This document shows positions 10,881-21,385 of a DNA stretch of 64,000 bases, in pieces. Made by a program: the position numbers and the translations under genes. Source of the DNA: Monodelphis domestica (Eukaryota > Chordata > Mammalia > Didelphimorphia > Didelphidae); NCBI RefSeq assembly GCF_027887165.1, contig NC_077230.1:339212322-339276321 (forward strand), read 5' to 3'. Position 1 is the first letter of the stretch. Each line of letters opens with the position of its first letter. The notes beneath the pieces are model-generated. The model saw only the letters and a program-made list of their open reading frames with translations. It did not search any database and was not told the DNA's origin.

Positions 10881-12110
10881 CTAAGCAGGAAAAGAAATTA
10901 TTCCAAACAGGGAGAAAAAAGGGAGAATTATTAAAGAGACTGACATAGATGCAAAGGAAATGAACTCATTGGTCAAGTTGGATTTTTACAAGACACCTTT
11001 AAATCAAGGGCTAGTAACAAAAGAATATAAAAGAATAACAAAAGAATACAAAAGGTATTGTAAGAAGCACCAGAGTTCAGAATAAGCCAGACTGAGAAGA
11101 ATGCTGAAGCCAAGGAAAAGGGCTTCAGTAACTATTTTGGGAACAAGATGAAGATTAAAGAAGGCTAGGACTTTCACTGTTCAATATGGATGGACTTTTT
11201 GCCATTGACTTTTGTCATAAAATCAAGAAAACTATTCAACACTTATGGCTTTATTTTCTTTGCCCAGAAATCATCTCGCTGGAGAAGAAAGACCAAAAAA
11301 ATTAACAGGGAGTTGAAACCAAGATGGAGTTCAAAAGGCAAAATCCAGATAATCTATATCCCAGGATACTAAAGGAAATGGCAGATGGAAGACAAAATCC
11401 AGATAACCTATATCCTAGGATACTAAAGGAACTGACAGACAGGATCTTTGGGCTGCTATCCATGATCTTTGAAAAACCTGGAAATGGAAAAAAGTGTCAT
11501 GAAGCCATTGCCAGGCAAATTCTGTCTCCATTTTCAAAAAGATAGAAGACTATGTAGTCTTAAAACCACAGACTGGTGAACCTGACTTCAATTCCTAGCA
11601 AAATTCCTGGAAGTATTATTAGTGGAGTTGTGTATGGTTTTTAGAAAGGGGAGTAGGAATCTCAAAGAATGAGAACTTTATGAAAAATTGGACATGTCAG
11701 ACTAATTTTAATTCCTTTTTTGACAGGGTTTCTAGATCCTTTTGATTATGGAATGTCACAGACTTAATAAACTTGCCATTTGGCAAGGTGTCTCATTCTA
11801 GTCCTATAAATATCATGTAAAGATAAGAGCAAAAGGAGAATATAGGTAGGTAAATTTGAATAACCTTTACCTAAAGAATGGTAGTTAATGGATTGGTATC
11901 AATGTGAAAAAAGACTAATAAAGTCATCAAGGAATCTATTCTTGTCCTCTATTGTTCAATACTTTTATCAATGCCTTGGAGAAGTTATAGATGCCATACC
12001 TATCACGTTTACAGATGACGAGAAGCTAGAAGGGACAGCTTACTTTTGGACAACAGGGTACAAAAACATTTCTACAGGTTAGAAAGATAAGATCTAATAA
12101 TATTTAATAA
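10880..12110 (+). mobile_element. L3/CR1 LINE, part of the reverse transcriptase ORF
   Basis: Ordered L3 blocks are visible: GACTGGTGAACCTGACTTCA, GGACATGTCAGACTAATTTT followed by CCTTTTTTGACAGGGTTTCT, CAAGGTGTCTCATTCTAG, and TTGTTCAATACTTTTATCAA then GTTTACAGATGACGAGAAGC. The last corresponds to the LFN.FINDLDEG..FADDTKL part of CR1 reverse transcriptases. The copy has many stops and indels and is long dead. The left boundary is soft. Confidence 0.8.
11326..11440 (+). repeat. Local tandem duplication, about 54 bp
   Basis: CAAAATCCAGATAACCTATA followed by CCTAGGATACTAAAGGAA appears twice, at about 11338-11380 and 11393-11434, with few differences. It lies within the L3 copy. Confidence 0.7.
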
Positions 12111-12129
12111 GCTAGAATCTAAAAAAAAG

Positions 12130-12345
12130 AGAGCTGGATGATGATACATGGAGAGATGGGTAGATGGGAAGATAGGTAGATGATAGATGGATGGTAGGTA
12201 TGTGGATAGGTAGCTAGGTAGATGGATGACAAGTAGATAGAGAGATAGTTGATAGGTAGATGGATAGGCAGTTAGTTGATAGATAGGAAGATGAACAGAT
12301 AGTTAGATAGTTGATAGATCATAGATACATAGATAAGACGACAGA
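12130..12345. repeat. Degenerate GATA/GATG tetranucleotide repeat
   Basis: Irregular GATAG, GATGG and GGTAG units over about 200 bp. The many interruptions indicate an old array. Confidence 0.85.
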
Positions 12346-12597
12346 TAGAATATCTAAAGGCCTACAAGGCAATTTCATTGGTGTAGGGAATTCCTGGTAT
12401 GTTGACTTGCTCCAACAATGTAGACTGCCAATTTGTTGATAACTTATAGCCTTAGAAAGCTGACTAGAATACAGAGAAGATACATAACATACCAATGACC
12501 ACACAGACAGTATATGTCACAGGTGATAGTCATGACAAATGAAAAGCCATTGGGGGGGGGTTAAACCCAATTGCACAATAAGAATGACTAGTGTTTA

Positions 12598-12800
12598 TAG
12601 TTTACAAAGTACTTTACATACATTATCTAATATTACACTCTCAGGCATGATTATTCCCATTTTACAAATGAGGAAACTGAAACTCTGAGAAAATGTGACT
12701 TGCCCATGGCCTTGAAGCTGAGGGTCAGGAACAGGATTCTAAAGGAGGCTTCTCCTGACTCCAGCTTCAGGGCTTCTCCTACTAAGCTACACTGCCTCTA
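12598..12800 (-). mobile_element. MIR/THER-like SINE
   Basis: Contains CAAAGTACTTTACATACATT, CCATTTTACAAATGAGGAAA and the reversed head, covering nearly the whole element. Confidence 0.8.
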
Positions 12801-12814
12801 AAGTACAAAATGGC

Positions 12815-13175
12815 AAAAATTTGATGAGGCAGTAGTTCTATGAAAAAGACCCTAAGCTCAATATCAATATGAGTCATGATAGGAGCCAAAAAAGCTAAGA
12901 CAACCTCAGGGGACATTAAGAGAAGCAGTGTTCAGAAGGAATCTGCTAGGAGAAATGGGCATTTTAAAGAGAGGAAAACTTAGGCTCAATATACAGAAAT
13001 TTCATCCTAATTGCAAAACAATTAGAAGCTTACAAAAGGGAAATGAGTGTGTGGCCATACCCCATCACTGGAGGGCTTGAACTGGAGGCTAGATGACCAC
13101 TGGTTGTAAGGGAGATTCTACATGCATTTGGGTTAGATTTAATACACTCTGAAGGCTCTTTCAGTGATTTCCTTG
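12815..13175 (+). mobile_element. L3/CR1 LINE 3' end
   Basis: AGTGTTCAGAAGGAATCTGC, TTAGGCTCAATATACAGAAA, CATCACTGGAGGGCTTGAAC and GGCTAGATGACCACTGGTTG follow the L3 terminal order. Confidence 0.65.
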
Positions 13176-13179
13176 CTGT

Positions 13180-13795
13180 TGCCACTGCTCCCATTTTGGT
13201 GATGATTTCATTTACCTCTATTTCTTCATGGATTACTACTATCAAAAAACTTCATCTCCAGTGGTCCACATTTTAGCCAGGTCAGTCTTTGGACAACAGA
13301 TATGAGCAGCAGCACAATCCCAAAGCCTTTCTACCTTTGGAGAACCTAGTAGACCTTGTACAGTGTGGAGATGGAGACTGTGATCACCTCCATTTTATGA
13401 TGAAGTAGAAGTGAAGATTCATTGACAGAACACAGAGTATTCATCAATATGAATTCATGTTTATATGTTGTAACATGTGATATTTATGTATGAAACTGAC
13501 CTGAGTGATGGCCAACACAAAGATGAGGGATCGGGGGAACTCCAGCAGGGTGAAGAGGCCACATGTAAGGAGTTGTTTTGAAATGGTACCCAATTGGTCT
13601 AGAATCACTTCTTAATAGTTTCTCAACCTGGAGGTCTCCACAGCTCTTGGGTAGTTTTAAATAAGCCTGTTCTGGCCATCACTTCTAAAATGCCTTCATT
13701 GATCAATTCCAGGTTAAAGTATTATTTTTTTCTCAGAGTTTTCATAATAATGAGTCCCACTTTAAAAGCCTGCATCATATCCTAGCTCATACTGG
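13180..13795. other. No gene recognised
   Basis: Both strands were read for the next USP35 exon; no conserved segment was found. Confidence 0.4.
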
Positions 13796-13798
13796 AAC

Positions 13799-13968
13799 TG
13801 TCAACATGGAATTTAGGAATCCCAAACTTGTGGTCTAGTGGGATCTGATGAACCCCAAGTTTCAGGACTAGCTTATAGGTTGGAGACCTCAAAGTTTGTA
13901 CTTGTTCCCTGTTCCCATGGAATCTACCCTGAAGGGAATCCCAGGTTAGCAGTTTCAGACTGAGTGGG
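13799..13968 (+). mobile_element. LTR-like fragment related to the pair near 53 kb (fossil)
   Basis: Begins TGTCAACATGGAATTTAGGA and later has GGAGACCTCAAAGTTTGTAC and CAGTTTCAGACTGAG, matching the sense strand of the 52857-53104 element. It appears partial. Confidence 0.45.
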
Positions 13969-14034
13969 GGACCTTCTGGGGAATGTTATGTCTAAATCCT
14001 TGCCACTCTACTAAATTGTAAGATCCTTGAGGGC

Positions 14035-14036
14035 TG

Positions 14037-14094
<58 letters not shown>

Positions 14095-14146
14095 GATAGA
14101 TAAGATAGATAGATAGATAGACAGATAGATAGATAGATAGATAGAT

Positions 14147-14186
<40 letters not shown>

Positions 14187-14212
14187 AATACAGATAGACA
14201 AGATAGATAAAA
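14035..14212. repeat. (GATA)n microsatellite
   Basis: Roughly 170 bp of ATAG units with occasional AAGATAG shifts and one ACAG variant. Confidence 0.97.
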
Positions 14213-14213
14213 A

Positions 14214-14560
14214 GTGGAAGGAAGGAAGGAAGGAAGGAAGGAAGGAAGGAAGGAAGGAAGGAAGGAAGGAAGGAAGGAAGGAAGGAAGGAAGGAAGGAAG
14301 GAAGGAAGGAAGTGGAAGGAAGGAAGGAAGGAAGGAAGTGGAAAGAAGGAAGGAAGAAAATGGAAAGAAGGAAGGAAGGAAGGAAGGAAGGAAGGAAGGA
14401 AGGAAGGAAGGAAGGAAGGAAGAAAGGAAGAAAGGAAGGAAGGAAGTGGAAAGAAGAAAGGAAGACAATGGAAAGAAGGAAGGAAGGAAGGAAGGAAGGA
14501 AGGAAGGAAGGAAGGAAGGAAGGAAGGAAGGAAGGAAGGAAGGAAGGAAGAAAATGGAAG
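14214..14560. repeat. (GGAA)n microsatellite
   Basis: Long runs of GGAA broken by GTGGAA and GAAAATGGAA variants. It directly follows the GATA array and grades into A/G-rich DNA to about 14700. Open frames across it (EGRK and LPSF repeats) are artefacts of the four-base period. Confidence 0.97.
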
Positions 14561-14702
14561 GAAGAGGAAAGAAGAGAGGGAGTAAAAAAGAAAGAAAAAG
14601 AAGAAAGGAATAAAGAAAGAAAATGAAAGAAATGAAGGAAGAGAAAAAAGGAAAGAGAGGGGGAAGAAAATAGGACAGGTAAAGAGAAAAAAGAGAGAAA
14701 AA

Positions 14703-14830
14703 AAGCATAAGCATTTATTAACCATTTACTATGTGTCAGGCACTGTGCTAAGTGCTGGGGCTACAAATAAGTCAGTCCTTACCCTTGAGGAGCTTACATT
14801 CTAATGGAAGAAGACAACAATAATGGGGAG
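14703..14830 (+). repeat. Ancient interspersed repeat
   Basis: Well-preserved CATTTATTAACCATTTACTA, GGCACTGTGCTAAGTGCTGG and GAGGAGCTTACATTCTAATG. The family is uncertain. Confidence 0.6.
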
Positions 14831-15145
14831 TTGGAAAATTGGGAGGGGTAGTAGTGAAGAAAGGGGAACAAGGCTGCTAATGAGGAGGTGAAGTCCAGAG
14901 AGTAAGGAGTGGAGTCAGCAGTGAAGTAAGCATGGCCTGGGCACCTCATGGAATGGTGGACTGGGCCAGAGACTCACCAATCAGAAGAGAGAGCCGCAGG
15001 GTGGAGGCATCACCAGGGTGAGAAGGCTGCTGGCAGGGAGGTGGAGAAGTCCGGAGAGTGAGGAGTGGACTTTATCTTACTGGACTCCACCTCCCCCTCA
15101 GTGCCAAAGGTGCCTCTGTGCACACAGCTGTTTAATGGATAGCTC

Positions 15146-15905
15146 ACAGACTCAAAGGATACTAGAACTGGATGAAACCTTAGAAATAGAGACTGTTAGA
15201 ACACAGAAAGTCAGAACAGGAAGAGAGCATAGAACAAAGAATGTTAGAGCTAGAAGAGACCTCCCTTTGTACTTCATCACTCCCTTCTGTACATATCTTT
15301 CCCATTTGACTAGAAGTTCCTTCACAATAAGGTCCGTGTCATATTTATCTTTCTATACCCCATAGTGAACAAAGAGTTTTGTATAGGATCTAATATAGAA
15401 CGTTAGAACTTGAAGGAAATCTTAGACTACAGAATGTAGAACACTGAACACACAATGTTAGAGTTGGAAGGGGCCTTAGATCATAGAATGTCAGAGCTGG
15501 GAGGGTTCTAAGAATACAGGATGTCAGAGCTGGAAGGGAGCTTAGAATAGAGAATGTCAGAATTGGGATGGACTTTAGAAGTCAGAGAATATCAGAGCTG
15601 GGAGGGCTCTTAGAACATAGAATGTCAGAGCTTAGGAAGGACCTTAAAACCCAGAATGTTAGAACTGGGAGGGCTCTTAGAACACAGAACATCAGAGCTT
15701 GGAGGGACCTTAGAACCCAGAATGTCAGAGCTGGGAGGGCTCTTAGAACATAAAACATCAGCGCTTGGGAGGCAACTTAGAACACGGAATGCCAGAGCTA
15801 AAGGGGACCTTCAGAAACAAAATGTTAGAGCTGGGAAGCACCTTAGGACACAAGGTCAGAGCTGGGAGGAATATTAGATCATAGAGCATGAGAACTGTAA
15901 GGGAG
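15146..15905 (+). repeat. 33-bp minisatellite, array 1
   Basis: About 15 units of AGAATGTCAGAGCTGGGAGG plus GCTCTTAGAACAC lie at 15380-15905, with three or four more at 15146-15265. Within the array, units ending CTCTTAGAACA alternate with units ending ACCTTAGAACCC, giving a 66-bp higher-order period. The array runs into a MIR/THER-like SINE at its right end, whose flank supplies the unit. Because 33 is a multiple of three, repetitive 11-residue open frames arise; I do not regard them as genes. It lies 260 bp downstream of USP35 exon 3. Confidence 0.9.
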
Positions 15906-16020
15906 CTTAGAGACAATCTAATCCGACCTTCTCTCATTTCAAAGGTAAGGAGAGCCAAGGAAATGACTTGCCCCAAATCACACAGGGAGCTAGCCCCTGT
16001 CCCCTGACTCCCAGCCCAGT
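15905..16020 (-). mobile_element. MIR/THER-like SINE fragment
   Basis: GACAATCTAATCCGACCTTC, AATGACTTGCCCCAAATCAC and CACAGGGAGCTAGCC are the reversed SINE body that continues from the minisatellite. Confidence 0.7.
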
Positions 16021-16165
16021 CTTCTCACTGACCCACACTGCTCCTCACTATGGAGTCTGTCAAGGCCACGTCCATTTCTGCGTCAATGGCCCTAGTTTCC
16101 CCAGGCCTCCACGTGCTGGGCTTTTTGGCCCAGGTCCTAAGAGCGAGTTTGGAATGGGTGCTGAC

Positions 16166-16295
16166 CTTCTCTATTTTGGAGAGAGAGACTTCAATCAAAA
16201 TGCTGAACTTCTTAACAGCTGCTAGGCCCTTTAGCAACGTGATGATCCACTTGTCTATGTTTTTCCCCAGGGGCCAACACACCCAGTCGATCATC
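16166..16295 (-). CDS. USP35: USP35 coding exon 3 (residues 273-316)
   Basis: The exon starts after the acceptor CTGACTCTTTTAG with the single base that completes the split Arg codon. It then encodes MIDWVCWPLGKNIDKWIITL followed by LKGLAAVKKFSILIEVSLSK and IEK. This segment is very strongly conserved in USP35 (IDKWI.ALLKGLAAVKKFSI). It ends AAG|GTCAGC in phase 0; the donor is a less common GTCAGC but fits the human junction IEK|VFSKLL. The intron to exon 2 is about 6.5 kb. I looked for the next expected exon (FSKLLYPIVRGAALSVLKYM) between here and the left edge and did not find it, so the rest of the gene, including the protease domain, is probably outside the window. Confidence 0.94.
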
Positions 16296-16659
16296 CTAAA
16301 AGAGTCAGGAGAGTTTAAATTAAAAGGAAAGAAAAAAAAGGCACAGGTCAGTGGTTGGGTATCATCCAGGCAGCCATCAACTCTTGTCTATGGTTAGTTC
16401 TAACTCCACGGCCAGTCGAGGAGGGTAAAGGTCGTTGGTTCAGGTGTACCCCTTATGTCCTCTCCAGTACAGGGGCTATTCCATCCACTCCACTGCCCCC
16501 TCCCCCAAACTCTAGGGTCTAGACCCACTGAAGAGGTCACACCACACCCCGCTAGTTGCCAGCTCCTCACCATGCCAGGTCCCAATCTTCCAGGTCACTG
16601 CCCTGAGAGAGGCTGGGTCATCCCAAAACATGCTCTTAGCCCCCAGGAAACCAGTTCTG

Positions 16660-16870
16660 CAGCATGATACAGTAGAGAGAGCATAAGCCTCGATGCCAAA
16701 GGCTCAGTTTAGAATCCTGGCTCCAGCAATGACTTAGCTATGAGATCTTGGGCAAATCAACCAACTTCTCTGAGCTCTAATTCCCTCCTCTGAAAAATGG
16801 AGATTATAATACTTGCACCTCCTCCGTAAAAGAGGGGACAGGAGAGCAGACCTTTGTACACTAAGTGAAT
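16660..16870 (+). mobile_element. MIR SINE
   Basis: GCATGATACAGTAGAGAGAG, AGAATCCTGGCTCCAGCAAT, TTGGGCAAATCAACCAACTT and a TCTGAAAAATGGAGATTATA core. Confidence 0.8.
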
Positions 16871-16934
16871 GTGAGCTCTCCCCAATATTACCAGTGGGGT
16901 CACTACACAGGGGATTAAGCTGGTGGGGCTTTAC

Positions 16935-17195
16935 ATTGGAGCCTCCCCTGATCCTCCCAAACAGAAGGGAGCTCTCCTCCCTTTAACTTCACCCGGCAAT
17001 TTGTACATATTTATCTCATTATCCCCCTAGTACCAAATAGTGCTCTACATACAGCAGGCACTGAATACTGTCTGCCTCCAATCATACTTATCTGTGTCCA
17101 TGTCTTATCTCCCGTTCTGGACTGTGAGCTGCTTGAAGGTAGGGTTAGTGTCTAAATCATCTCTGTATCTCCCATGTTGTTATGCACAAGAAAAT
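16935..17195 (+). mobile_element. L2 LINE 3' end
   Basis: GGCACTGAATACTGTCTGCC and CTGTGAGCTGCTTGAAGGTA fit L2; the order suggests two overlapping fragments. Confidence 0.55.
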
Positions 17196-17204
17196 ATTAG
17201 ATTA

Positions 17205-17330
17205 AAGAGTCAGAAGACCTGATCTCTAGTCCTGACAGAGCCACTAACTCACTGTGCAGCTTTGGGCAAGCTGCTTCCCCTCTCGAGTCATCAGTTTCTT
17301 CCTGGGTAAATTGTGGGAGGTTGGAATAGT
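17205..17330 (+). mobile_element. MIR-like SINE fragment
   Basis: CTGATCTCTAGTCCTGACAG, CAGCTTTGGGCAAGCTGCTT and a CATCAGTTTCTTCC core. Confidence 0.6.
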
Positions 17331-17740
17331 AGGTTTAAAAAAATTTTTTTGGTTGTTCTCACGTCGCCTTCATCCTCATTGTAGCTCTTCTCCACCCCCA
17401 CCCCAACCCTGCCCTTCCCAGAGGACCATCCCTTATAACTAAAAATAAAAGAGAGTGAAAGAAAGAAATTGAGCACAATTAACCGACATGTCAAAAATGT
17501 CTCACACTATAGGTTGTTTTCCAGATCTATAGTTCCCTACTCTATAAAGAAACAGGGTGATTTTGGTAGAGTGGAAATTCCTTCTTATATCCATCTCTTC
17601 TTTGGGGCTAATTTTTTATAATGAAGCAACAGCATTCAATTTTGTTTTGGAGTTATGCTTTCATTGATGTAGTCATTGTGTATATTGTTTTCCTGGTTCA
17701 GTTTATTTTATTTTGTGTTGTCATGGACTAGTTGACTTTT

Positions 17741-17936
17741 TTTTAAACTCTTATCTTCCATCTTAGAATCATTACTATCTATTGGTTCCAACACAGAAGC
17801 ACTGTAGGTCTAAACAAATTGGGGTTAGTGATTTACCCAAGGTCACACAGCTAGGAAATGTCTGAGGCCACATTTGAATCCAGGATCTTCTATCTCTGGG
17901 CCTGGCTCTCAATCCACTGAGCCACCTAGCTGCCCC
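17741..17936 (-). mobile_element. SINE-A copy with 11-bp target-site duplication
   Basis: Full-length reverse copy flanked by AGTTGACTTTT at 17730-17740 and 17937-17947. The flanking DNA reads through as an older SINE tail once the insert is ignored. Confidence 0.92.
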
Positions 17937-18052
17937 AGTTGACTTTTAAGGTCTCTTCTAGCACTAAAATTCTATGAATCAATTATTTCAGCACATAATA
18001 GAAACTCAAAATGTAAATAAGATGCACCAATTGTAAGAAATGAAATCTAATA

Positions 18053-18853
18053 CAGAGGTTCTTAACCTAGGGCCCATGAACTAGTGTTAAAATTTTTTTT
18101 AAATTAATATATTTACATGGAAAAATGAGGAGACTAATACACTGTTGGTGGAGCTGTGCACTGATGTAACCATTTTGGAGAGCAATTTGAAATTACATTA
18201 GAGTTACAAAACTGTGTATATCCTTAGAGCCAGTCTACTTCCCAAAGAGATTAGGGAAAGAGGAAAAGAACCAATATGTTCCAAAATATGTATAGTGGCT
18301 CTCTTTGTGGTGGCAAAGAACTGGAAATCAAGGGAACACCTATCAACTGGGGAATGGCTCAACAAATTGCGATATATGATTGTGATGGAATACTACTGCT
18401 CCATAAGAAGGGATGAGCAGGCTAATTTTTAAAAAAACTTGGAAAGAACTATAAGGGATAATGAACAGTGAAATGAGTAGACCCAAGCATGAACATGTCT
18501 GTCTCCTGGACAATATCTGTGATGTGGGGGTGGGTGGGAAGGGGTTGGAATTTGTGAATAAATTCTATTAATAATATATATTTAAATATAAACATTAAAA
18601 TAAATAAAATATTTAAATATAATAGATAAAATTAAAAGAAATAAATATTCAAAATTAAATGTTGAAAATACAAATTAAGCATTTAAATTAAATATTTAAA
18701 AATATTTTTTACATATTTTTATATAATGATCTCCATCATAATCCTATGCATTTTATTTTATGCATGTTAAAAAATGATTCTGAGAAAGGGTGCATGGGCT
18801 TTTTTGTCTTAAAAAAAAAAACTATAACCAAAAAAAAGTTAAGAATTCCTTCA
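18053..18853 (+). mobile_element. hAT-like DNA transposon, interrupted by L1
   Basis: Left end CAGAGGTTCTTAACCTAGGG is mirrored by a right end with CATGGGC and GTTAAGAATTCCTT. The inner right part TAATCCTATGCATTTTATTT is shared with copies at 31.9 and 47.1 kb. The L1 fragment at about 18120-18505 accounts for the extra length. No transposase frame remains. Confidence 0.6.
18120..18505 (+). mobile_element. L1 LINE 3' region, nested in a DNA transposon
   Basis: CACTGTTGGTGGAGCTGTGC, GGTGGCAAAGAACTGGAAAT, CAACTGGGGAATGGCTCAAC and GTGATGGAATACTACTGCTC are marsupial L1 3' UTR blocks. The flanks on both sides belong to the hAT-like element. Confidence 0.75.
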
Positions 18854-19189
18854 ATTTATAGATGAGGAAGCTGAGGTCCAAAGAGACTAGGCCAACATGA
18901 ACAAGGAGTTTAGTGGCAGTTAGGGCCGGAACTCAGGGTTCCTGACTCAATCTAGAATTTTTCCTTTATATTACATACTCTGCCTTTTTCTCTCCCCCTC
19001 GTTGAACAAACTAAGTAGCCATTCAATAAATATTTGTGGATTAATGGCCTGACAGTACAGGAGTTCATTTTGATTCTCTTTCTCTCCAGGCAGCATACCA
19101 GCTCCCTGAGAGTTACAGATCTTTTGTCTTATTTGACTCTGCCCAAAACAGTTGTTCAAGAGTAGCTGACCAATGGACCTTCTGGAGGG

Positions 19190-19385
19190 GCAGTACTGAG
19201 CCTGAAAAGAGCATTGGATTTAGGATCAAGGAGCCTCAAGCTCTAGTATTTACCAACTGTGTGACCACTGAGCGAGTCATTTGACCTCCATGGCCTCAGT
19301 TTCCTCATCTGCAAAATGTGAAGGTCTGAATTAGATGGCCTCTGAGATCCCTTTCAACTCTAAAGCTATGATCCTAATGAGCCTG
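19190..19385 (+). mobile_element. MIR/THER-like SINE
   Basis: Full order from the head through GTGTGACCACTGAGCGAGTC, CCTCAGTTTCCTCATCTGCA to GATCCCTTTCAACTCTAAAG. The last block is the motif amplified in the 33-bp minisatellites. Confidence 0.8.
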
Positions 19386-19499
19386 TAGATTTATTCAAGC
19401 AAAGACCAGACACCATTTATTAGGGATGCTCCAGAAGAAATCCCTTCCTTTCAGCAGTGAAATTCTATTATTTTAAGATTCTAAATTTTCAAGATTCGA

Positions 19500-19645
19500 T
19501 GTATCACTAACACCATTTCCCTGATAGAACATGAGCTCCCGGAGGGCAGGGTTTATTTTCTTTCAGTCTTTTATATTTCCAGTGCCTATCCCAGTGCTTG
19601 GCCCATAGTAAATGCTTAGTAAATATTTAATGACAATCTGTGTTT
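19500..19645 (+). mobile_element. L2 LINE 3' end
   Basis: GAACATGAGCTCCCGGAGGG, CCCAGTGCTTGGCCCATAGT and AATGCTTAGTAAATATTTAA. Confidence 0.75.
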
Positions 19646-19875
19646 CTATGATTCTACGAGTATGTTTCTAAGACTCGATGAATATTTTAAAATTTCTAAT
19701 TATAAAATTTACAATGTTTCAAGGTCTAGAAAGCCCTTTTTGGGTTTGTTTTTCTAAAGTTTGTAAGATTCCAGGAATCTGTGAGTCTATTTCTAATAGA
19801 TAATGAATACATTTCTGACATAGTACTAGTTTATGATTCTGGGATATTAAGATTCTATGCTTCCAACATTCCATA
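19645..19875 (-). repeat. Possible degraded 33-bp minisatellite
   Basis: Repeated TTTCTATGATTCTA, TTTATGATTCTGGGATATT and AGATTCTATGC blocks recur at roughly 30-40 bp. It is weaker than the arrays at 15, 27 and 62 kb. Confidence 0.35.
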
Positions 19876-19879
19876 GACA

Positions 19880-20740
19880 GGTGGCAAATCGAACCTTTCC
19901 TCCCCCTGTCTCTCCCTGCTTCTTCCTGTGGTAGTCAGAGCCCCTGCATAGGGTTCATTTCTGCAAGTCAAAGGCAGGCAGAGCCATAATGGAATAGGAT
20001 CCCACGCCAGATTTGAGGCTGATGCCAGCCCCAAGACATGGCCTCAGACCTGGCATTGACTCACTGTTCATCATCTCTTCTCCTATGTCTACTTCTCCCT
20101 TCTCTCCATCCCTTGCTCTGGTCTCTGGAGGTAGTCTGACTTGAACTTGAACCCCTGCCAATAGCTTTTAAGGCATTTTCTCAAACTCTGCACTCGGCCC
20201 CTGAGAATACTTAATTACTTTACTGGGGCAACATAAGGGAGAGGGAAATCACTCTATTTCCCCAGAAGTCTGAGGAATCTGCTCATTCTGCCTCTATATG
20301 ACATCCAGAAGAAGAGGGGCTAATAAAGTGGGGCTCCTGTTTAGCTCTATCAGCTCTTAGATGAAGCTCAGGATGGAGCCAAGCATGGGCACCCCCTTAG
20401 GGAAATGAGCCTGTGATGCGTCAGGTACACATACCTCTACTCTACCTATCTGGGGAAGTCCCCATCCCTGCTCAGGCCACACAGCTTGGGGAAGAGTGGG
20501 GAGAAAGAGATCGACACATTTTCATTGGAAGAGTCCTCAGAGGTCATCCAGTTCCTCCTTTCTTCCCATACAAAAATCTGATCTACAACATCATTAAAAA
20601 CAAAACAAAACAAAACAAAAAAACGCCACCACCAACTCTATGGGAGGACCAGGTTAAAAGAGGGAAACATCTAGGGGCAGGACTGGGGGCTTGCTAAAAG
20701 GTGGGGTCCAGGCAGGGATGTACACAAGCCACCTGGCTTT
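19880..20740. other. No gene recognised
   Basis: Unique-looking intron sequence, moderately GC-rich, with a short poly-AAAAC run near 20600. Confidence 0.45.
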
Positions 20741-20945
20741 CAAGACCCTTCAGAGTTCAGCCTTTCTAGATTCATCTCCAGCATTTTCCTTTCCACGTTT
20801 CAGCTGAACTAGACTATTTGCTTTTCCCCAAACACATTCTGACCTTTCCTACCTCTCTGCATCATTCCCTCTTTTCTCTCTCTCTACTTATTGAAAACCT
20901 AACCACCCATGAAGGCCCTGCTTAAATTCTGAAGTGCAGAAGAAA
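20740..20945 (+). mobile_element. L2 LINE fragment
   Basis: CTGAACTAGACTATTTGCTT, CAAACACATTCTGACCTTTC and CATGAAGGCCCTGCTTAAAT follow the L2 3' UTR order. Confidence 0.6.
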
Positions 20946-21019
20946 AAAGTCAGAATTCAAGGAGATATCTTGGGTACAAATGGGAACAAGATATCCAGGG
21001 TAGAAATCCAGCTTTCCAG

Positions 21020-21135
21020 ACTCGGCAATTCACAAACTTTCTCAGGCTCTGTTTCCATGTCTATAAAATGGTGGTAATAATATCTACAACCCAGGGTCAT
21101 AAAGATCAAATGGAATAATATATATAATTTAAATA
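21020..21135 (+). mobile_element. MIR SINE 3' half
   Basis: TCTGTTTCCATGTCTATAAA, TGGTGGTAATAATATCTACA and GTCATAAAGATCAAATGGAA. Confidence 0.65.
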
Positions 21136-21189
21136 GCTACCCTTCCTCTCATTACTATCATCCCAGGTAGAAGTGAATCCCTCCTTCTC

Positions 21190-21385
21190 CATACTCTGTC
21201 TCATTTAATCCTTATTATTATTATTATCCTATCCTATTATTATTATCCTATCCTATCCTATTATTATCCCCATTTTGCAGAGAAAGAAACTGAGGCAGAG
21301 GTGAAATGACTTGCCCAGGGTCTCAAAGAGGTGGCACCTGACCCTGAGGCCAGTTCTTTATATATTATGCCATGCTGCTTCATAC
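21190..21385 (-). mobile_element. MIR SINE with internal TTA/TCCTA expansion
   Basis: Reverse MIR (CCCATTTTGCAGAGAAAGAA, TGACTTGCCCAGGGTCTCAA). Its tail region at 21210-21270 has expanded into TTATTA and TCCTATCCTA repeats. Confidence 0.75.

Noticed and set aside
13955-14725. 256-residue LPSF/IYLS frame
   Set aside because: Translation of GATA and GGAA microsatellites.
15380-15905. Possible CRISPR-like array of 33-bp repeats
   Set aside because: Repeats are directly adjacent with no unique spacers, in a mammalian intron; it is a minisatellite.
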